This document shows, in pieces, positions 1-9,816 of a stretch of DNA of 64,000 nt. The stretch comes from Hymenobacter sp. YC55 (GTDB taxonomy: Bacteria > Bacteroidota > Bacteroidia > Cytophagales > Hymenobacteraceae). A model generated the notes under the pieces. It saw only the letters and a program-made list of their open reading frames with translations. It did no database searches and had not been told where the DNA came from. Location of the stretch: assembly GCF_029433095.1 (NCBI RefSeq), contig NZ_JARNTX010000001.1, positions 186,001 through 250,000 on the forward strand, written 5' to 3'. Position 1 is the stretch's first letter; the number at the start of each line of letters is the position of its first letter. Made by a program: the position numbers and the translations under genes.

Positions 1-1460
1 GAAGCCGTAACGGCCGGAGCAGTTGGCGCCGCTACAGTACTGGGACGGGCCGAGCCGTTTGGCGAGTTGTAGGGAGCTGCGGCTTCGGCGGTGCCATCCG
101 CAACGAGTTGGCCGTTTGAGGCTACAGGCGCGGCTGTGGGTGTAGGCGCCGCCGCAGGAGCTACGCTACTTTTTTTTTTCGCCTCGCCGTTATCCGACGA
201 AGGCTTAGCGCTGCCGTTGCTGGACGTGGCAGGGCCGGCGCCAAGGTCGCGGGCAAACTGCACGGCGCCATTGAGGTAGGCCAGCTTCATCAACGTCAGC
301 TCCACATGCAGGCGCTGGTTTTTCGCTTGCTTAAACTCCCGGTCGCAGAGGCTAACCAGGTTCAGGGCCGAGAGCAGGAACGACAACGGAGCTGCTTGTG
401 CCTGCTGCACGTACCGGTTGCGCAGGTTGTCGGATACTTCCAGCAGCTGTACCGTCACGGGGTCTTTGCACACCAGCAGGCCACGCAAATGCTCGGCTGC
501 GCCTACTACGAAGTTGTGCAGGTCGAAACCGTTCTGCATCACCTCATCGAGCAGCAGCAGTGTAGCCGATAGGTTCTCACTGAGCAGCGCATCTACCAGC
601 CGGAAATAGTACTCGTAGTCCAGAATGTGCAGGTTCTGCACCACGTCCTTGTAGGTCAGGTCGTGGCCCGAAAAGGTCACCATCTGGTCGAACATGCTCA
701 GGGCGTCGCGTAGACCCCCATCGGCTTTCTGGGCCAGCAGGTGCAAAGCGTCGTCTTCGGCCTGAATGTGCTCCTGAGTGGCTACGTAGCGCAGATGGCC
801 CCGGATATCGTCAACCCGAATGCGGTTGAAGTCGAAGATCTGGCAACGGGAAAGGATGGTCGGGATAATCTTGTGCCGCTCGGTGGTCGCCAGAATGAAA
901 ATGGCATAGCTCGGCGGCTCTTCCAGCGTCTTTAGGAAGGCGTTGAAAGCGGCATTCGAGAGCATGTGCACTTCGTCGATGATGTACACCTTGAAGCGTC
1001 CCTGCTGCGGGGCGTAGCGCACCTGTTCGACCAAGCTGCGAATGTCTTCCACCGAGTTGTTGGAAGCGGCGTCCAACTCGTGCACGTTGAACGAGGCATT
1101 TTCCTGAAAGGCGCGGCACGACGAGCATTTGCCGCAGGCTTCCAACTCGAAGGGCGTATTGTCGGGGTCAGCAGCTTGTTGCAGCGCGTCGGGCACGATG
1201 TCGGGCTGGGCCTGAAGTAGCTCCGATACAGAGCGGCCTTTGCGCACGTGTTCTTCTACAAACTCGCAGTTGATGGTTTTGGCTAGGATGCGGGCACACG
1301 TGGTTTTGCCCACCCCCCGTGGGCCACAAAACAGAAACGCCTGCGCCAGATGCTGGCTGGAAATAGCGTTTTGCAACGTGGTGGTGACGTGCTGTTGCCC
1401 TACCACGCTTCTAAACGTGGCGGGACGGTATTTGCGGGCCGAAACGACGAAATTTTCCAT
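1..1460 (-). CDS. dnaX: DNA polymerase III subunit gamma/tau, C-terminus outside window
   Basis: This is the clamp-loader ATPase that assembles the beta clamp on primed DNA and, through its tau part, ties the loader to the polymerase. The reading frame starts at the ATG complementary to 1458-1460 (MENFVVSARKYRP) and stays open to the left edge, so the end is missing. A Walker A motif GPRGVGKT lies near residue 46, the zinc-type cysteines (CGKCSSC) near 108-118, and a DEVH Walker B near 160. After about residue 390 the sequence becomes Ala/Pro/Thr-rich and low in complexity, as expected for the linker to the tau region. It is transcribed divergently from the hybrid sensor gene. The identification is secure from the motifs. 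Confidence 0.95.
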   Translation of the reverse strand, partial: MENFVVSARKYRPATFRSVVGQQHVTTTLQNAISSQHLAQAFLFCGPRGVGKTTCARILAKTINCEFVEEHVRKGRSVSELLQAQPDIVPDALQQAADPDNTPFELEACGKCSSCRAFQENASFNVHELDAASNNSVEDIRSLVEQVRYAPQQGRFKVYIIDEVHMLSNAAFNAFLKTLEEPPSYAIFILATTERHKIIPTILSRCQIFDFNRIRVDDIRGHLRYVATQEHIQAEDDALHLLAQKADGGLRDALSMFDQMVTFSGHDLTYKDVVQNLHILDYEYYFRLVDALLSENLSATLLLLDEVMQNGFDLHNFVVGAAEHLRGLLVCKDPVTVQLLEVSDNLRNRYVQQAQAAPLSFLLSALNLVSLCDREFKQAKNQRLHVELTLMKLAYLNGAVQFARDLGAGPATSSNGSAKPSSDNGEAKKKSSVAPAAAPTPTAAPVASNGQLVADGTAEAAAPYNSPNGSARPSTVAAPTAPAVTA

Positions 1461-1776
1461 ACGACTAGCCACAAAGATACCCCGAAAAGCCGGGGTTTGG
1501 AAGGCCGACGGCGGCTGTTTACTGTCAACGCCAAGCAAGCCTTTCCTTGGAAAGCTACCTTAGGCTGTGGCCGCGCCGGTGAATTTGCATACTGCCAAAG
1601 CAGGTGTATTTGAGAATGTGTATATTGCTCTGATGCTGTTGATTGTGAAGGTTGTTGATAGCCTCTCAATACTAGGGTTTATATAGATGTCGCAGATACG
1701 TGCTTCAGTATCAGCTAGGTAGTGGAGCTAGAGAGGGCAGGGTACTTGCTAGTCTGTCCGGCATAGGTTTTATCTC
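1461..1776. other. divergent intergenic region, dnaX / hybrid sensor
   Basis: About 316 bases separate the two divergent starts. It must hold promoters for both, but I cannot place a convincing Bacteroidota-type promoter (TTTG plus TAnnTTTG). Short ORFs here overlap and have no recognisable product. Confidence 0.4.
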
Positions 1777-4700
1777 ATGTTCCACCGGTACGCTCTTTTC
1801 CTGCGTTGCTTGTTCATCGGTCTGGTAGGGCTGGTAGGAGAGGTGCATTATGCCGCGGCGCAGAACTTGGCTTCACGCTCTTATACCATTGCCGACGGCT
1901 TGCCCCAAACGGTGGTCTATGCTATCTGCCAGGACGAGAAAGGCCGTTTGTGGGCGGGTACGCAAGGAGGCGTTTGCTCGTTTGACGGGCAGCAGTTTCG
2001 TACCCTCGACGTGCGGCAAGGTTTATCCGACAATCACGTAACGGCCGTGGCGGCTGCCGCGGATGGCACCTTGTGGCTCGGCCACGAATACGGCGGCGTA
2101 TCGAGTTTGCGGAATGGCCAGCTCCGCCGCTGCCGACCCCGTGGCCTAGGAACAGTAGGGCCCGTGCGGCAAGTGTATCCGGCGGGCGGCGGAATAGTGT
2201 GGGTGGCTACGGCCGGTAATGGATTGCTCCGCCTCAAATGCAGCCCTGCCGATACGGTTGTGAGCAGATACACCACCAAAAACGGTCTGCCTTCTGATTC
2301 AGTGAACTACGTGGGCGCTGGGCCAGCTGGGCAGCTGTGGGTAGCCACGGCTAAGGGCGTGGTCGTGTTCAATAGTGAGCAGCCGCTAGGAGTAGCAGGT
2401 GCAGGCGCGGCGTTGCCAGCGGAATTGCGGCAAGCCAGCGTGAATAGTGTATTCAAAGTATGTGACACGCTGCTTTGGTGTGCTACCAACACGGGGCTGC
2501 TGCGGGCAAGCAACCGCTTGGGGCGGCTCTGGCAGGTACGGCGCTTTGGTGAGACGGAAGGACTGTGTGATACCCGTGTGCTGCGAGTAATTCAGGACCG
2601 AAGAGGGCGGGTGTGGGCCGCTACGGCCAGCGGACTAAGCCGGGCCGTACAGGGTGGTCGATTCAACTGTTTCGGGGGGCGCAACAACCTAATAAGCGAC
2701 CAGGCCCACGATTTACTGGAAGATCAAGAAGGCAACGTGTGGATTGTGCACGACAACGGCCTAACCCAGCACCTCGCCGACGAGCGTTTCACGCAGTACA
2801 CGCCCCAAGATGGTTTGCCCGACAACCAAGTGCTAGCTATTCTGGCCGTAAATCCACGCGAATATTGGATAGGGACCCGGCTTGGTATTGTGCGGTTTCG
2901 GCCAGGCTCCAGCAACAGACCGTTGTTTGAGCCCGTGCCGTTGCGGCCCGGCGCGCTCGGTCAATATGTGCGGTGCCTGTTCCAAGACCGCCGCGGCCAG
3001 ATTTGGCTTGGTACGCGCGGGGGAGGGGCTGCCCGCTACAACCCCGCCACCAAGCGTTGGACTTATTTCGACGACGTGCCGGGCTTAGCGGGGCAGCGGG
3101 TGTATAGTATTGGGGAAGATGCCCGCGGGCGGGTGTGGCTAGCTACCCGCGAGGCAGGCGCCACCGTGTTCGATCCTGCTACCGACAGTTTCCGCACTTT
3201 CGATGCGCAGCATGGCGGCCTCGGCACCTACAGCTTGTGGAAGGTGTTTCGGGACCGGCGTGGCACGCTGTGGCTCGGCACCGACGACATTGGGCTAGTT
3301 CGCGTGGACACTGACCACGACCAGTTCCAGCGCGTGCCAGGGCAGCCGAAACGGCTTAGCATTGGCTCCATCAGCGAAGACCAACACGGCAATTTATGGT
3401 TGGGCAGCATTGGAAGCGGGCTGCTGCGCTACGACGGGCGCACTATGCGCGGCTATGGCCTCGAAGTAGGATTGCAGTCCAACAACCCCTACTTCGTGCA
3501 GTGCGACAGCGCCGGTCGAGTGTGGCTGGGTACCAATTTGGGGCTCGACTGCTTTAACCCAAGCACGGGGCGCGCCATGAGTTATGGGTTGCTCGAAGGC
3601 TTTGCGGGGCAGGAAACCAACCAAAACGCCGTGGTGCTAACCCGCGGCAACCAACTCTGGATAGGTACCATCAACGGTTTGATGCACTACGACCCGGCTG
3701 GTGTGCAACTCAACCCGCGGGCGCCAGGCAGTTACCTGACCCGCTTACGCATTTTCCTCAAGGATACCACCGTCCGTTCTGGCCTTCAGCTGCCCCACCA
3801 CCTCAACCACCTTACGTTCGACTATGTAGGCGTAAGCCTGACCAACCCCGCCAAGGTGCGGTATCAGTACCGGCTGCTGGGCTCCGATACCCGCTGGTCC
3901 GACCCGGTGTCCACCACTTCCGTTACGTATACCAACCTGCCGCCCGGTGATTATGATTTTCAACTGCGGGCGGCCAACAACGACGGCGTATGGAACATGC
4001 GGCCCGCCAGCTTCCGAGTAACCATCAAGCCGCCGTGGTGGGCACGATGGTGGGCCTATGTGCTGTACGCGGGATTATTCGGAGCCATGCTCTACGGCGT
4101 CCGGCGGGTAACGCAGCAACGGGAGCGAGAACGGGCCGACAGGCAGCTGCAACGGCAAGCTCTTGAACATTTGCAGGTATTGGATCGAATGAAGTCCGAC
4201 TTCTTTGCCAATATCAGCCACGAGTTTCGGACGCCGCTCACCCTCATCTTGGGTCCGGCCGAGCTTCTAGCCGACGACCCGCCGATCGATGCCACTCAGG
4301 TACGTCAGCAAGGTAGCTTGATAGTGCGCCACGCCCGCAAGTTGCTGCAACTCATCAATCAGTTGCTGGATTTGAGCAAGCTTGAAGCCGGCGCCCTGCA
4401 CCTCAATGCTGTGCCCGGAGACGCAACTCTGTTTGGCCGCCGGCTGCTGGCGCCGTTTGCCTCGCTGGCTAGTAGCCAACACATAACGCTGCGCCTCCAA
4501 GCCCCCACTACGCCCGTACCGCTCGTCTTCGACCCCGAAAAACTAGAGGAAATAGTATCCAACCTGCTGGCCAATGCACTGCGCTTCACGCCTGCTGGCG
4601 GTGAGGTTGTGCTAATCATCAAAGAAGAACCGAGTAGCGCAGCAGTACCGTTTGGGGCGGTGCGCTTCGAGGTTCGCGATACTGGTCCGGGTATTAGCCC

Positions 4701-5937
4701 CGAGCATCAGCCTCGCCTTTTCGAGCGCTTTTATCAGGCTCCCGGCCCCGATACCGGTGGTGCGCGAACAGGTACAGGCTTGGGCCTGGCGCTGGTAAAA
4801 GAGCTAACGGAACTGCATTGCGGCACCGTAACCGTGGCAAGTAAGCTAGGCCAAGGAGCAACATTTAGCGTATGGCTGCCCCGGCAAGCGGCAGTAGCAA
4901 CAACGAAAGAGCCGACAAACGAATCAGGAGCAACCAAGATGGTTACGGCGGCTGAGGTTCCACCCAAACCACTGTCAGCTACTGACTTTGAAGCTTCGCC
5001 GGTTGCTCAGGAGGGTTATTTACCAACCGCTGTGAAGACTACCGATACAGCTGCGCTTCCAGCGAAAGAGGAGCCAAGGGCAGAAGTTGCCGTAGTGCTG
5101 GTTATTGAGGACCAAGTTGATATGCGGCAGTTCATCTGCGAAACGCTGGCGCCGGGCGGCTACCACTTGCTGGAGGCCGCTGACGGGACGGCCGGGGTGG
5201 CTCTGGCCCGAGAAGTAGTACCGGATTTGGTGCTCTCTGATATTATGATGCCCCCCGGCCCCGACGGATATCAGGTGTGTGAACAGCTAAAAACCGATCC
5301 TACCACCAGCCACATTCCAGTGGTGCTGCTCACGGCCCGCGCCGATCCGCGCGACAAACTCCAGGGCTTGGAAACCGGTGCCGATGCGTATGTCGCCAAG
5401 CCCTTTAACCCGCGTGAGCTACAGGCGCAGGTGCGTAATCTGCTGGCGCTGCAGCAGCGTTTGCAGGCACGGTTCGTGGGTCAGTCGGCTCTGTCCGTTG
5501 ACGCAAGCAGCGAAGTGGTCCGGCCAGTTGGTCCTGCGCCTTCGGCTGTGGTTGCCTCGTCGGTGCTGCTTTCGCCTTTGGAGCAGCACGCTGCCGCGGT
5601 GGCGGCGCTGCCTTCCCTCGACCAAGCATTTCTGCACCGTGTAGAGCAAGCTGTTGAAAGTCACCTCGATGACGGAGAGTTCAGCGTGGAAACGCTCAGC
5701 CAGGAAGTGAATTTGAGCCGGACCCAGCTGCACCGCAAGCTCAAAGCCCTCACCGGCCAAGCTCCCAGCGACTTTATCCGGAACACACGCCTGCTACGAG
5801 CTCATGCGCTGCTGCAAGGCCAAGTTGGCAACGTGGCCGAGGTAGCTTATCGAGTCGGCTTCAATAGCCCCGCCCACTTCAGCACTAGCTTTAGTAAGCT
5901 GTTTGGCTATGCGCCCAGCGAAGTGAACAAAGGATAA
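1777..5937 (+). CDS. hybrid two-component system (sensor kinase, receiver and AraC regulator in one protein)
   Basis: This one-protein signalling system senses a ligand in the periplasm and regulates transcription, and is typical of Bacteroidota. In order I see a signal peptide (1-28, ending AAAQ), a long two-component propeller made of repeats of the type 'GxLWLGT' (about 35-670), a Y_Y_Y domain (about 685-750), one membrane helix (about 752-775), a HisKA domain with phosphoacceptor H815 in ISHEFRTPL, an ATPase domain with N box (about 927) and GTGLGLAL (about 998), a receiver with phosphoacceptor D1155 (LSDIMMP), and a C-terminal AraC helix-turn-helix (about 1285-1386). Members next to susCD genes control polysaccharide use, but no such genes lie nearby, so the ligand is unknown. 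About 80 low-complexity residues link the ATPase and receiver. Confidence 0.93.
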   Translation: MFHRYALFLRCLFIGLVGLVGEVHYAAAQNLASRSYTIADGLPQTVVYAICQDEKGRLWAGTQGGVCSFDGQQFRTLDVRQGLSDNHVTAVAAAADGTLWLGHEYGGVSSLRNGQLRRCRPRGLGTVGPVRQVYPAGGGIVWVATAGNGLLRLKCSPADTVVSRYTTKNGLPSDSVNYVGAGPAGQLWVATAKGVVVFNSEQPLGVAGAGAALPAELRQASVNSVFKVCDTLLWCATNTGLLRASNRLGRLWQVRRFGETEGLCDTRVLRVIQDRRGRVWAATASGLSRAVQGGRFNCFGGRNNLISDQAHDLLEDQEGNVWIVHDNGLTQHLADERFTQYTPQDGLPDNQVLAILAVNPREYWIGTRLGIVRFRPGSSNRPLFEPVPLRPGALGQYVRCLFQDRRGQIWLGTRGGGAARYNPATKRWTYFDDVPGLAGQRVYSIGEDARGRVWLATREAGATVFDPATDSFRTFDAQHGGLGTYSLWKVFRDRRGTLWLGTDDIGLVRVDTDHDQFQRVPGQPKRLSIGSISEDQHGNLWLGSIGSGLLRYDGRTMRGYGLEVGLQSNNPYFVQCDSAGRVWLGTNLGLDCFNPSTGRAMSYGLLEGFAGQETNQNAVVLTRGNQLWIGTINGLMHYDPAGVQLNPRAPGSYLTRLRIFLKDTTVRSGLQLPHHLNHLTFDYVGVSLTNPAKVRYQYRLLGSDTRWSDPVSTTSVTYTNLPPGDYDFQLRAANNDGVWNMRPASFRVTIKPPWWARWWAYVLYAGLFGAMLYGVRRVTQQRERERADRQLQRQALEHLQVLDRMKSDFFANISHEFRTPLTLILGPAELLADDPPIDATQVRQQGSLIVRHARKLLQLINQLLDLSKLEAGALHLNAVPGDATLFGRRLLAPFASLASSQHITLRLQAPTTPVPLVFDPEKLEEIVSNLLANALRFTPAGGEVVLIIKEEPSSAAVPFGAVRFEVRDTGPGISPEHQPRLFERFYQAPGPDTGGARTGTGLGLALVKELTELHCGTVTVASKLGQGATFSVWLPRQAAVATTKEPTNESGATKMVTAAEVPPKPLSATDFEASPVAQEGYLPTAVKTTDTAALPAKEEPRAEVAVVLVIEDQVDMRQFICETLAPGGYHLLEAADGTAGVALAREVVPDLVLSDIMMPPGPDGYQVCEQLKTDPTTSHIPVVLLTARADPRDKLQGLETGADAYVAKPFNPRELQAQVRNLLALQQRLQARFVGQSALSVDASSEVVRPVGPAPSAVVASSVLLSPLEQHAAAVAALPSLDQAFLHRVEQAVESHLDDGEFSVETLSQEVNLSRTQLHRKLKALTGQAPSDFIRNTRLLRAHALLQGQVGNVAEVAYRVGFNSPAHFSTSFSKLFGYAPSEVNKG

Positions 5938-6338
5938 GCCAGTTGGCGGCAGATACTAGGCAACACCCTTGATTCCTAGCGGCAGCCGGACAGATCATTT
6001 TGGGTTGCTATACGCAAGCCCCGCTGTAAGGCGAGTTGCTGATGAAACCACGCCGTCGGCTCACCCCACAAACCCGTGGTTTCCGACCGGGCGCAACCAG
6101 CGCAGATGTATTTGCAACGTGCGCGAATGTTGTGCGGGGGCGGATGTCCTTCTTTTGTGCCGTTGTCAAGTGCTGGTTTTACAACGGCAGCGGCTTGCAA
6201 TTAAGGTGCAATTTCCTATCGATACAGCTCTATGTAAGGAGTCTTCCGTGGCTTATTCCGGCACGTGTAGCAACACCAATTTTTGCTCTAACACTAGGCA
6301 TTCTTGCCTGGCTGTTCCTACTTCCTCATCGTTCCAAT
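5938..6338. other. intergenic region without a supported gene
   Basis: This stretch of about 400 bases has overlapping short ORFs on both strands, none with a recognisable product or convincing start. I see no RNA gene and no strong terminator hairpin after the sensor gene. Confidence 0.4.
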
Positions 6339-6515
6339 ATGAAAACCGCTGCCTTTTTTCTTAAGCTTCTATTTAGTGCCTTAGTACTCACAACCTTGGT
6401 GCTCCTAGCATCGGAAGTAACGCAGGCTCGCCGTTCAACTACCCAGCCATCCTATACGCATCCCAATACAACAGCGCCTTCCGTGTACAACTACGTCCGC
6501 TATGCTCGCACGTAG
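6339..6515 (+). CDS. small secreted or membrane peptide, 58 residues
   Basis: An internal ATG (MKTAAFFLKLLFSALVL) gives a 58-residue peptide that begins with a typical signal or membrane segment (about residues 4-24). A short polar tail rich in Thr, Ser, Pro and Tyr follows. The longer ORF through the same frame begins without a plausible start region, so I chose this one. I do not recognise the family. It lies just upstream of the peptidase gene in the same direction, about 125 bases away, with no visible link in function. A chance ORF remains possible. Confidence 0.45.
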   Translation: MKTAAFFLKLLFSALVLTTLVLLASEVTQARRSTTQPSYTHPNTTAPSVYNYVRYART

Positions 6516-6641
6516 CCTGGTCGCAGCCAATTGCTAGTCACATGCTTGTGTGATTGTGGTGCAGTTTCAGTTTTGCGTGTTTGCAGTCAGTCTGGCTGTA
6601 TCCCTTGGTGTTTTACTTGTTTTCTGTTTACAACCTCTTGT

Positions 6642-8826
6642 ATGAAAATACTTTGCCTCTCCTCGTTGTTGAGCTTACTGATCACTGCTGTTATAGCACA
6701 GTCTACCCCAACTGCTGCGCCCTCGGTGCCCACTTCCGACACGTACTTCGGGGTGAAGGTAGACGACCCCTACCGCAACCTCGAAAACTTGCAAGATCCG
6801 GCCGTGGCCGCCTGGATGAAAGCGCAGAGTGAGTACGCCCGCAAAACCCTCGACGGTATTCCGGGCCGGCAGAATCTCATCGACCAGATGGTGGAATTCG
6901 ATAAGCGCAAAGCCAGTCGCGTAAGCGACCTGCGCGTAACCGACAACGACCGGTATTTCTACTTCAAGTCGCGGCCCGAAGATCAGCAGCCCAAGCTGTA
7001 CTGCCGCGACGGCTACGCTGGCACCGAGACGCTGCTGGTTGACCCCGAAAATTTCGAGAAAGGAAAAGTCTATACCATTAGCTCCTTCACACCTTCCTTC
7101 GACGGGACCAAAGTAGCCTTTGCGCTCAGCGAAAAGGGAGCCGAAATAGGGGAGGGCTGCATCATGGACGTAAAAACCCGCAAACTGTACCCCGAGCGTA
7201 TCCGTCCTCTATCCTTGGGCGGGGCCGGCGACTGGCTGCCCGACAACAACAGCTTCACATACACGCCTCTCAATAGCGCCGACGTGAAAGACCCCGCGGC
7301 GCGTCTGAACACGCAGTCGTTTATGCACCGCGTGGGCACGTCCCAAAGCCAGGACAAGCCGGTATTTTTCCGCTAAAGTAGCCCCCCAGTTGGCCATCAA
7401 GCCCGAAGAGTATTCTTATGCCTTCTACGAGAAAGAGAGCAAGCTACTAATCGGGTTATTGTACACCGTGGACCGGTATCTGAAAGCCTACTACGCACCA
7501 GTTACTGAGTTGAAGAAGCCCCAACTGGGCTGGAAGCCCTTGTTCAGGCCCGAGCAGGAAGTAACCAACGTGGCAGCCGACGAACAGTACCTCTACTTCA
7601 CGACCTCGAAAAACACGCCGCGTCAGAAAATTATGCGCACGCCAGTCGCCCGCCCCGACGTGGCCACGGCCGAGCTATTGGTTCCTGAGTCGGCCAGCGA
7701 AGCCATCAACGACGAGCAACTAAAGGCCACCAAGGATGGGCTGTATTTTGTGCGTACCAAGAACGGCGTCGAAGCCAAGTTGTATTTCGTTGCGAAGAAC
7801 TCGAAAACGGTGCGTGAGCTAGCCTTGCCGCAAGCCGCGGGCCGGCTGGAATTGGTAGTTAAAAACACGAAGTCGTCGGATTTGTGGGTGACGATGGGCG
7901 GCTGGACCACCGACCGCAAGCGCTACCGCTACGACCTAGCCGGCGGCAAGTTTGTGGCCGAACCACTGTCGTCGGAGGCGCAGTACCCGGAGTTTACCGA
8001 CTTGGTAGTAGAAGAACTGATGGTGCCCTCGCACGATGGTACGCTGGTGCCACTGTCTGTTATGTACAAGAAAGGCACGCCCCGCAACGGTAACGCGCCC
8101 ACGCTTATGGTGGGGTACGGTGCGTATTCCCGGGCAATGGAACCTACGTTCATGCCTACTTTCTTGCTCTGGACACAGCAAGGTGGTATTCTGGCCTGTC
8201 CGCATGTGCGTGGGGGCGGGGAGCTAGGCGAAGCCTGGCACAAAGCCGGCCAGAAAACAACCAAGCCCAACACCTGGAAAGACCTCATCGCCTGCGCCGA
8301 TTATCTGGTGAAAAACCAGTACACCAGCCCCGGTAAAGTAGCCATCAACGGCGGCAGCGCGGGCGGCATCCTGATTGGCCGAGCCATGACCGAGCGGCCG
8401 GACTTGTTTGCGGTGGCCATTCCAGAGGTCGGGATTTTGAACGCCGTACGTATGGAAAATTCGCCCAACGGCCCCGCAAACGTACCGGAGTTTGGCACCA
8501 TCCAAAAGCGAGAAGAAGCCAAAGCTCTGCTGGAAATGGACGCTTACCAGCATTTGCAGAAAGGCACTAAATATCCTGCCACGCTTGTCACGGCCGGTTT
8601 CAATGACCCTCGCGTTATAGCTTGGCAGCCAGCTAAGTTCGCCGCCCGCCTGCAAGCCGCCAATACCTCCGGTAAACCCGTGCTCTTCTTCACCGACTAC
8701 GAGGCTGGCCACGGCATAGGGGACTCCCGGCTGAAGCAGTTCGAAAGCATTGCCGACCTGTTGGCCTTTGGGCTCTGGCAAACCGGCGCGCCGGCATTCC
8801 AACCGCTCACAACAGCCGTAAAATAG
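6642..8826 (+). pseudogene. prolyl oligopeptidase (S9A), split by a +1 frameshift
   Basis: Prolyl oligopeptidases cut short peptides after proline. The first part starts MKILCLSSLLSLLI (a signal peptide, so exported) and ends at a TAA at 7374-7376. The second continues in the next frame from 7372 with no loss of family sequence. Removing one base in the TTTTTCC run at 7365-7371 gives a continuous protein of about 727 residues, the usual size. The catalytic triad is intact in the second part: Ser in GGSAGG (about 572), Asp in NDPRV (about 655) and His in AGHGIGDS (about 690). The N-terminal propeller lies across the break. The break may be a real mutation, a sequencing error in the short homopolymer, or less likely recoding. 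Confidence 0.85.
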
Positions 8827-9160
8827 TGCAGTTATTAGAACTACGCAGTTAACGCATTACGCCAGTTGCGGAAGCCTCTGCCGAGTATCATAACCAGTAA
8901 CTCTCCAGCCAATGATCCAAAATTGTGGTAGCAGGTCTCGCCGCCCGGGCTATTGCTGCACCTCGCCTTAAAGCGGCTGAGTAATAACAAAGCCTTAGTC
9001 AATAGCGCTACTGCAGAAGGCAAGGCTAAAAACTGCCGTATTAAGCTCCTTCAGCTACAATTGTTATCCTGGGCAGAGCGAGGAATCTGAATAAAATCAT
9101 TAGACAACTCACCTCATATTCCTTCTGCTAAGAAACCCCAAACGGGAACATTTTTGGTTA
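8827..9160. other. intergenic region upstream of ssrA
   Basis: No supported gene lies here. Around 9064-9090 a 'gttatcctgggcagagcg' type stretch followed by 'aggaatctga' resembles intergenic repeats I recall from Hymenobacter genomes. One copy alone does not prove it. Confidence 0.3.
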
Positions 9161-9195
9161 TTTGCAACGTTTTCTGACTGATGTGCGTACATTCG
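9161..9195 (+). promoter_or_regulatory. possible ssrA promoter
   Basis: TTTG at 9161-9164 and TACATTCG at 9188-9195 resemble the Bacteroidota -33/-7 elements (TTTG and TAnnTTTG), though the spacing is slightly long and one base of the -7 box differs. The predicted start would lie about 30 bases before the mature tmRNA end, which fits a processed 5' leader. Confidence 0.3.
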
Positions 9196-9234
9196 CACCC
9201 CGCTATTCGTGGCGGGTCTCGTTCTTTCTAATTT

Positions 9235-9603
9235 GGGGCTGACCGGAATTGACAGCTTGTGCAGGTCACGAGTAAGCGTGTCGGGAGTTGAGTGAATCTC
9301 CCGCCAAAAAATCATTCGAAAAACAACCGGCGAGTATAGCTACGCCATGGCTGCTTAGTCTAGGTACTAAGTAATTGCCATCGTCCCGCATCCGTCTTCT
9401 TTTACACGGGTGAGTTCGGGGCGTCGTAAGTAGAAGATAGTGCCGAAGGAGGTGTGACTTCGGCGCGAAACTCAACTGCATCTAAGGGGAGACCAAGGGC
9501 CTGATATGCGCCTGGGCTCCCTCGAAAATCCAAGCATAGATACACACGTAGAAAGCTCGATGGTTTCCTTGTCTGGACCAGGGTTCGAATCCCTGCAGCT
9601 CCA
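9235..9603 (+). ncRNA. ssrA: tmRNA (transfer-messenger RNA)
   Basis: tmRNA rescues stalled ribosomes by acting as alanyl-tRNA and then as the message for a degradation tag. The 5' end GGGGCTGACCGGAATTGACA is the conserved tmRNA start. Its first seven bases pair with CAGCTCC at 9596-9602 (one G-U pair) to form the acceptor stem, and the T arm GGGTTCGAATCCC lies at 9581-9593. The tag frame is at 9329-9358 and reads GEYSYAMAA then TAG, of the same form as other Bacteroidota tags (GExxYAxAA). CCA is not encoded. The length, 369 bases, is normal. The 3' end is the prophage insertion point; the RNA sequence itself stays intact, while the downstream DNA is now phage DNA. Confidence 0.95.
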
Positions 9604-9605
9604 CA
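9580..9605 (+). repeat. attL (prophage left attachment site)
   Basis: AGGGTTC (9580-9586), five bases GAATC (9587-9591), then CCTGCAGCTCCACA (9592-9605). The same arrangement recurs at 48601-48626 with the middle five bases changed to ATGAG. It covers the T arm and acceptor end of ssrA, a classic integration target. Confidence 0.85.
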
Positions 9606-9622
9606 TCCCCCCTTGTACAGCA

Positions 9623-9658
9623 CCCCGTCCGGCCCCGCCGGACGGGGTTTTGTTTTTT
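9623..9658 (+). terminator. rho-independent terminator after ssrA
   Basis: CCCCGTCCGG (9623-9632) pairs perfectly with CCGGACGGGG (9638-9647) and is followed by a T-rich run. It lies inside the prophage, 20 bases after tmRNA, so the phage appears to supply a new terminator to the gene it entered. Confidence 0.85.
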
Positions 9659-9754
9659 ACTGCCGACGTTAAAAAGCACGAAATCAGGGTAAAAGGCGGC
9701 GCCGCCACCCGGCATATCCGGGGGCTACGCATTGCTATTCGGCTATCCCACTAT

Positions 9755-9797
9755 CGGTACACCCATCGGTTACACTGCCTATTCGGGGCGGTTACAC
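9755..9797 (+). repeat. short repeats, candidate integrase arm-type sites
   Basis: CGGTACAC (9755-9762), CGGTTACAC (9767-9775) and CGGTTACAC (9789-9797) lie in the same orientation between attL and the integrase start. A related CGGTTACTC lies at 48541-48549, near attR. Arm-type sites near both ends are expected for phage integrases; binding is inferred. Confidence 0.4.
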
Positions 9798-9816
9798 CGT
9801 CGTGCTACGTTATTCA

